This document shows, piece by piece, positions 8,305-12,421 of a stretch of DNA of 12,421 nucleotides. Origin of the DNA: Thalassiosira profunda (lineage: Eukaryota > Bacillariophyta > Thalassiosirophyceae > Thalassiosirales > Thalassiosiraceae). The DNA is taken from contig JALLAP010000498.1 of NCBI GenBank assembly GCA_036939355.1, positions 1 to 12,421 on the forward strand. The letters are read 5' to 3'. Position numbers and translations under genes: made by a program. The first letter of the stretch is position 1. Every line of letters starts with the position of its first letter. The notes beneath the pieces were generated by a model. That model was not told the origin of the DNA, did no database searches, and saw only the letters and a list, made by a program, of their open reading frames with translations.

Positions 8305-8340
8305 TGATGAAGGTGCAGCGTCGATCGCCTTATTGAGAAG
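8287..8340 (-). repeat. Imperfect 27-bp tandem duplication at the PH-like gene start
   Basis: Two copies (8287-8313 and 8314-8340) share a 16-bp core with one mismatch (core TCGATCGCC); the flanks differ by small indels. Read on the minus strand, both encode AIDAAP. The downstream copy carries the ATG used as start, while the upstream copy has AAG at that place, so the duplication straddles the presumed start codon. Confidence 0.6.
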
Positions 8341-8563
8341 AGTGCTGCCCAAGCGGCAGAGCGCACGGATTAGGGATAGGCTAATAGCGAAGGTGTACGA
8401 CGGTGGCTGACGGTGCACCCTCCAACATCGATGCTCATCTATTGGCAAAGACTTTTGTCATCTCCATCCAGCATAAACCTAACCCTCCTACCTCTTACTT
8501 TGCAGCACCCCGACCCGGGTTCCTGCTCCGCCAGCCCTCCCCCAACCTGCTCACCCTGGGGAG
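8305..8563. promoter_or_regulatory. Divergent promoter of the PH-like and sulfotransferase genes, with telobox-like motif
   Basis: 259 bp separate the ATGs at 8304 (minus) and 8564 (plus). TAAACCTAACCCT at 8474-8486 resembles two slightly offset CCCTAA telomere-type units, similar to the telobox of plant promoters. A pyrimidine-rich run ending in TTTGCAG (to 8505) looks like a splice acceptor, but no matching donor was identified. An in-frame stop (TAA, 8480-8482) upstream of the sulfotransferase start rules out a longer unspliced N-terminus. Confidence 0.45.
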
Positions 8564-10216
8564 ATGGGCGGTAGCCGAGGGCAACTGCCCAGTGGTGCCG
8601 GCGTCGGCGTGGGAATGCTGCGCGGGGTGCGCCGCCCGCCTCGGCCGGGCAGGCCCCGCCCCTCGCGTCTGAGGCACGATGATGTTGGTGCAGCCCCGAG
8701 AAACGCCGATGCAGAGGTGGACGAACTGCTGGCCGAGTTGGACGCCATTGAGCTGGCTCCGTCTGATCCAGGATATAGAAGCGAGGTGCTGGCCGCAATT
8801 GGGCTAGGCGATGATGATGACAGCGACGGAGATGACGACGATGATGAAACAGACACACATCGGTGGGATCGGAGAAAGTCGGGCAGGAGACGCAACGATG
8901 ACGATGGGGAGGTGCCCGAGAGCAGCGATGCAGAAGGCGGGACATATAGCGATGAGGACGATGAGTTCGAAGTCGATGCCTCCGAGTACGAGTCCTTCAA
9001 CATATCAGGGGAACGCGCAAACACCCGCCGCGCAGCACTCGCCCACTCGGTGATCAGGCTCCTGTGGGCCACTCTCGCCGTCGCTGCCGTCGTCTACGTC
9101 TTCTATGGCGACGAAAGACTGGACGAATCGGAGGTGGACGAAGTCGTCGCGCCGAAGAAGAAACCGTATAGTTATCATGGGTACAAAGACGCGAGGATGC
9201 CCGATGACGACGCATTTGGGGTGACTTCTGCGGAAGACAATGAAGCCAACAACCACGACGAGTTCACGCAAAGCGATGAGCAACACGTTGAGCAACATGA
9301 ATATCACGAGCCCACAGGAGATGTCGAAGCTGATGCGTTGTGGCAGCAGTTGGATGGATATGCAGAAATGGCGGAACCGTACGACGCCAAACGCGAGCTG
9401 CCCGTCTTTTGGCACATTCCCAAGTGTGGAGGCACCACGCTGCAGGATCTGATGGTGCATTGCGTAGGAATGGTCGGCGCCAACGAAATCGGAGCCGCAA
9501 CCGCAAAGGATACGGAATCACTGGCAGTGGTCCAGCTCGAGAACGGAAATCGCTACGCCAACGTGGACATGACAACTCCCGAGGGCATTGCGCATGCAAA
9601 AGAGATGGGGTTTAGTCAGAGCGGCGTGGCAGACGTCGTCATGACCCCGTATTTCGATGAAGCGGCATCGGTGTTCGACAACGACCACAAAGGCCGGTGC
9701 TTTACCATGCTGCGGCATCCGATACGACGGGCCGTCTCGCTCTTCTGGTATTTGAAAGATGCCACGTGGGAGCACACTTACAGCGAGGCGTACAAGAATA
9801 TGTCGATTGTTGAATTTGCATCGTCGCAATACGCTGAGGACAATTGGATGGTTAGGTTTTTGACCAATCAGACGACAGGCGGAGTTTATGCCCGTCATCT
9901 TGACCTTGCCAAGGAGATACTGGAGAGCAAGTGTCTTGTTGGGATACTCGAGGAGTTCAAGCCTTCCTTCGAACGATACAGTGATTATTTTGGATGGGAC
10001 AGCCGTGACTTTGGAGGGCCGGTGAAGATGAATGATAGAGAAAAATGCATCCAGCGTGTGATGGACAACCCCGACAACACCCACAACCACCCGAAGTTCG
10101 ACGAACGAAGCGAAGTTTGGGATCTGTTGATGGAGAGGAATCGTTTGGATGTGGGCTTGTATGAGCACGCATTGCATTTGTTTCACGACGTTCAAAGCAA
10201 CCTTGTTAACAGATGA
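8564..10216 (+). CDS. Golgi-type (type II membrane) sulfotransferase
   Basis: Predicted PAPS-dependent sulfotransferase of 550 residues, probably sulfating carbohydrate or glycoprotein in the Golgi lumen. The N-terminal cytosolic part is Arg/Pro-rich (20-38) and then strongly acidic (83-148, with Asp runs). A single transmembrane segment spans about 164-181 (IRLLWATLAVAAVVYVFYG), giving type II topology. An acidic stem follows to about 275. The catalytic domain opens with HIPKCGGTTLQDL (284-296), the 5'-phosphosulfate-binding loop, with Lys287 as the expected catalytic lysine. TMLRHPIRRAVSLFWYL (381-397) is the 3'-phosphate-binding motif, with Arg384 and Ser392. Cys288 replaces the usual Thr of HIPKTGGT. 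The start ATG has G at -3 and +4 and is the first in-frame ATG after a stop; Met18 is an alternative. The family is confident; the acceptor is unknown. Confidence 0.88.
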   Translation: MGGSRGQLPSGAGVGVGMLRGVRRPPRPGRPRPSRLRHDDVGAAPRNADAEVDELLAELDAIELAPSDPGYRSEVLAAIGLGDDDDSDGDDDDDETDTHRWDRRKSGRRRNDDDGEVPESSDAEGGTYSDEDDEFEVDASEYESFNISGERANTRRAALAHSVIRLLWATLAVAAVVYVFYGDERLDESEVDEVVAPKKKPYSYHGYKDARMPDDDAFGVTSAEDNEANNHDEFTQSDEQHVEQHEYHEPTGDVEADALWQQLDGYAEMAEPYDAKRELPVFWHIPKCGGTTLQDLMVHCVGMVGANEIGAATAKDTESLAVVQLENGNRYANVDMTTPEGIAHAKEMGFSQSGVADVVMTPYFDEAASVFDNDHKGRCFTMLRHPIRRAVSLFWYLKDATWEHTYSEAYKNMSIVEFASSQYAEDNWMVRFLTNQTTGGVYARHLDLAKEILESKCLVGILEEFKPSFERYSDYFGWDSRDFGGPVKMNDREKCIQRVMDNPDNTHNHPKFDERSEVWDLLMERNRLDVGLYEHALHLFHDVQSNLVNR

Positions 10217-10285
10217 GAATAGATGCTCTACCCCATTGCTTGCGCACCCTTCTGTACAACCATTCGACACCAATCTTTTGTGCCT

Positions 10286-12126
10286 CTAAAACTCGGCATT
10301 TCCAGGGTAGCGAGGGAAGGCAATGGCATCCCGAATATTCTCAATTCCGCACACATACGTCACGAGGCGCTCGAATCCCAGACCGTATCCAGCATGCGGA
10401 ACCGATCCGAAGCGGCGCAAGTCGAGGTACCACCAGTAATCGTCCACATCCAAGCCGAGCTCCTTCATCTTCTCCACGAGAACATCCAGCCGTTCCTCCC
10501 TCTGGCTTCCCCCAACCAGCTCTCCAACTCCTGGCACCAGCAGATCCATGGCGTTCACCGTCTCGCCCCCATCCTCGTCGTTGTCCCTCATGTAAAACGC
10601 TTTGATCTTCTTTGGGTAATTGTACACAAACACGGCGCTCTCGAACTTGGTCTCGGCCAACCATCGCTCGTGCTCCGTCGCCAGATCGGTACCAAACTCC
10701 ACGTCAGGGAATTGCCACTTGGATGGATCCTTCGCAATCTCCTCCTGCAAATATTTGATGGCGTCGCGATACGCCACCCGCACGAACGGCTTGTTCACGA
10801 GCTTCTCCAGTCGCTCCTTTAGCCCCTTGTCAAAGAACTTGGCAAAGAACGTCAAATCCTCATCGCACTTCTCCAGCGCCACGCCCACTACCGACTTCAG
10901 CATCGCCTCCGCATTGTCCATCGCCGAGGTCAGGTCCGCAAAGGCCATCTCGGGCTCCACCATCCAAAACTCTGCGAGGTGCCGCGCGGTCTGCGAGTTC
11001 TCCGCGCGGAAGGTAGGGCCGAAGGTGTACACATCTCCCAGCGCACAAGCGTGAGTCTCCCCACCCAGTTGACCCGACACGGTGAGGAAGGCCGCCTTGC
11101 CGAAGAAGTCCTTGGCATAATCCACCCCTGCGAGCTCCTTTCCATCCTCGTCTTTGGCGCGCGGAAGCGAGTCGATATTGTCGACATCCAGCGTGGTCAC
11201 GCGGAACATTTCTCCGGCGCCCTCGCAGTCCGACGCGGTGATCAGCGGGGTCTGCACATACTTGAACCCCTCCTCCTGGAAGAAGGCATGAACGGATCCC
11301 GCCAACGTCGAACGCACCCGAGAGACGGCAGCAATGGTATTGGTGCGCGGGCGGAGGTGGGCAATGGTGCGGAGGTACTCCAAAGAATGGCGCTTCTTGG
11401 CCAGGGGGAACGTTTCTCCCGGACACGTGCCTACGATGCGGAGGGATGTGGCAGAGAGTTCGAACGCCTGTTTTCCCTGCGACTCCACAATCTGGCCTGT
11501 GACGTCGACAGAGCACCCGGTGGTGAGGTTGTCGATTTCTGTTCATATGATGTGCACATATGATGTGAATTTGTGTGTGGGTGAGATCCACAAAGATAGG
11601 ATAACATTGCAATGCATCCACACTCAGATTGCAACGCACCCTTCATCGTCGCCTCGTCCACATCATCAAACGGGAGCACGCACTGGATGCCGCTCATGCT
11701 GCTCCCGTCGTTCACCTCCACGAACGCCAGCGTCTTTTGCTTCCGGACGGTTCGTACCCACCCCTTGACCGACACAGTATCTTCCGACACCGCGGCGTTC
11801 GCCGTCTTGACCCGGCGCGGGGTGGCTTTCGTGGCCTCCACCGCCTCGGTGCTGGACATTTGCAGCCGGAACGAGGTGATGGGTATCCTGCACTTCGCGT
11901 TTGCAAATGCCAAATGCGACGATCCGGACAGCGACGCCGTTCGCGCTGCAGGGAGGCCCGAGCTCCTGCCCGCCACGGTCGACAACGCCCGGGCGCCGGC
12001 CGCACTTCTCGCGCTGGCGCCGAACGCCGACGCCCCCCGCGAGGAACCCGCCGCGACGGCCGCCGCGAAGCACGCGCGGGAGGCCATTCTCTTCGTCCAA
12101 CTCTTTCGTGTCTGCGACGGTGCCAT
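10286..12126 (-). CDS. Asparaginyl-tRNA synthetase, organellar (plastid-type presequence)
   Basis: Charges tRNA-Asn with asparagine; 579 residues from two exons (12126..11640 and 11538..10286), complete in the window. The ATG at 12126 has A at -3 and G at +4. Residues 1-31 form a basic then hydrophobic signal-like region, followed by ASAF (32-35) and a Ser/Ala/Arg-rich stretch, the bipartite pattern of diatom plastid import. Met14 and Met90 are further in-frame starts; starting at Met90 would remove the presequence. The OB-fold anticodon domain is at 118-152 ([20 protein letters not shown]). Class II motif 1 includes [16 protein letters not shown] (about 258-273), with the AsnRS-typical SDCEGAGE. 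Motif 2 is [25 protein letters not shown] (339-359), and motif 3 is GLGFERL (548-554). All look intact, so the gene should be functional. It converges on the sulfotransferase gene with 69 bp between stops. Confidence 0.93.
11539..11639 (-). other. Spliceosomal intron in the AsnRS gene
   Basis: A 101-bp phase-1 intron. The donor reads AAGG|GTGCGT (exon ends at 11640) and the acceptor reads TATGAACAG|AAATC (exon resumes at 11538). Splicing joins ATMK to [18 protein letters not shown], which runs smoothly from the OB-fold domain to its conserved TG-SV-V-G segment. Reading through instead gives a non-conserved His/Ser/Cys-rich stretch. Confidence 0.88.
11544..11567 (-). repeat. 11-bp direct repeat inside the AsnRS intron
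   Basis: CACATCATATG occurs twice, at 11567-11557 and 11554-11544 on the minus strand, two bases apart and just before the 3' splice site. Each copy includes the palindrome CATATG. It probably arose by local duplication and may overlap the branch-point region. Confidence 0.7.
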
Positions 12127-12421
12127 TCTATCGATGGATGGGCTTTGCAAAGGACCTATCGGCGTTGCAAACGGGGCGTAGTGGCGGCGACTGGGGACGT
12201 TGATGTTATGGGCGGCGGAAGTGCATGGTGACGGTGTGCGCACGAAGTCGAAGTGCCGACGAATGCGTCAGTCGATTGTCTCCTTCATTCCTTCTCATCC
12301 CTCCGCACGCGCTTCCGTTCACAACCGACCAACAACAAACCGGTTCTGACTATTTTAGACAACTTTATGCGACACAGATCCAAAACGGTATCCAATAGTC
12401 CGATAATCGCCGATAGTTTTC
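12127..12421 (-). promoter_or_regulatory. Upstream region of the AsnRS gene
   Basis: These 295 bp lie upstream of the AsnRS start and reach the right edge. CCAAT (12392-12396, plus strand) is the only recognisable promoter-like element. The stretch from about 12340 to 12421 is more AT-rich than the coding regions. No second gene start is seen. Confidence 0.4.

Noticed and set aside
8305..8448. Extension of the PH-like protein to 8448
   Set aside because: The frame is open but its first codon is TTG and there is no ATG before 8304; only an unseen spliced exon could make it coding.
8551..9072. Antisense Ser-rich open frame under the sulfotransferase N-terminus
   Set aside because: The Ser runs are the complement of Asp-codon repeats in the real gene; no independent coding evidence.
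9518..10273. Long antisense open frame under the sulfotransferase gene
   Set aside because: The opposite strand encodes a well-conserved enzyme with diagnostic motifs; the antisense frame looks like a codon-bias shadow without any motif.
12127..12243. Extension of AsnRS upstream of 12126
   Set aside because: The frame is open to a GTG at 12243 but contains no ATG, and the ATG at 12126 has a strong context followed by a plausible signal sequence.

Overview
The window is nuclear DNA from a eukaryotic alga, most likely a centric diatom. Four things support this: compact genes with few short introns (two supported introns of 90 and 101 bp, GT-AG), an organellar aminoacyl-tRNA synthetase with an ASAF motif at its signal-peptide junction (the hallmark of diatom complex-plastid targeting), an RI-type leucine-rich-repeat protein of a kind I recall as expanded in diatoms, and a Golgi-type sulfotransferase. 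No bacterial, viral, CRISPR or transposon signature was seen. Species is not determined.

Layout from left to right. (1) Minus strand, 3607 to the left edge: an ABC transporter with a signal peptide, a roughly 500-residue Pro/Gln-rich low-complexity N-terminal region, several membrane segments and an ATP-binding domain. Its 3' end is spliced and runs off the window. (2) A 350-bp divergent promoter region with a CRE-like/G-box pair and a CA-rich 10-bp periodic repeat. (3) Plus strand, 3958-5387: an LRR protein whose frame breaks near 5022-5060. (4) A 412-bp leader region with a likely 5'UTR intron. (5) Plus strand, 5800-7455: a bestrophin-like membrane protein. (6) Minus strand, 8304-7585: a small protein with an Ala-rich N-terminus and a PH-like fold. 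(7) Plus strand, 8564-10216: a type II membrane sulfotransferase. (8) Minus strand, 12126-10286: a two-exon asparaginyl-tRNA synthetase with a plastid-type presequence, complete in the window.

The genes do not form a pathway. They alternate in orientation, making two divergent pairs (ABC/LRR and PH-like/sulfotransferase) and two tightly convergent pairs (bestrophin-like/PH-like, 129 bp apart; sulfotransferase/AsnRS, 69 bp apart). Shared promoters and overlapping 3'UTRs are therefore the main expected interactions.

I did not find a convincing new multi-gene system. The points most worth checking are the degenerate nucleotide-binding motifs and unusual N-terminus of the ABC protein, the frame break in the LRR gene, and the nested start codons of the organellar AsnRS.
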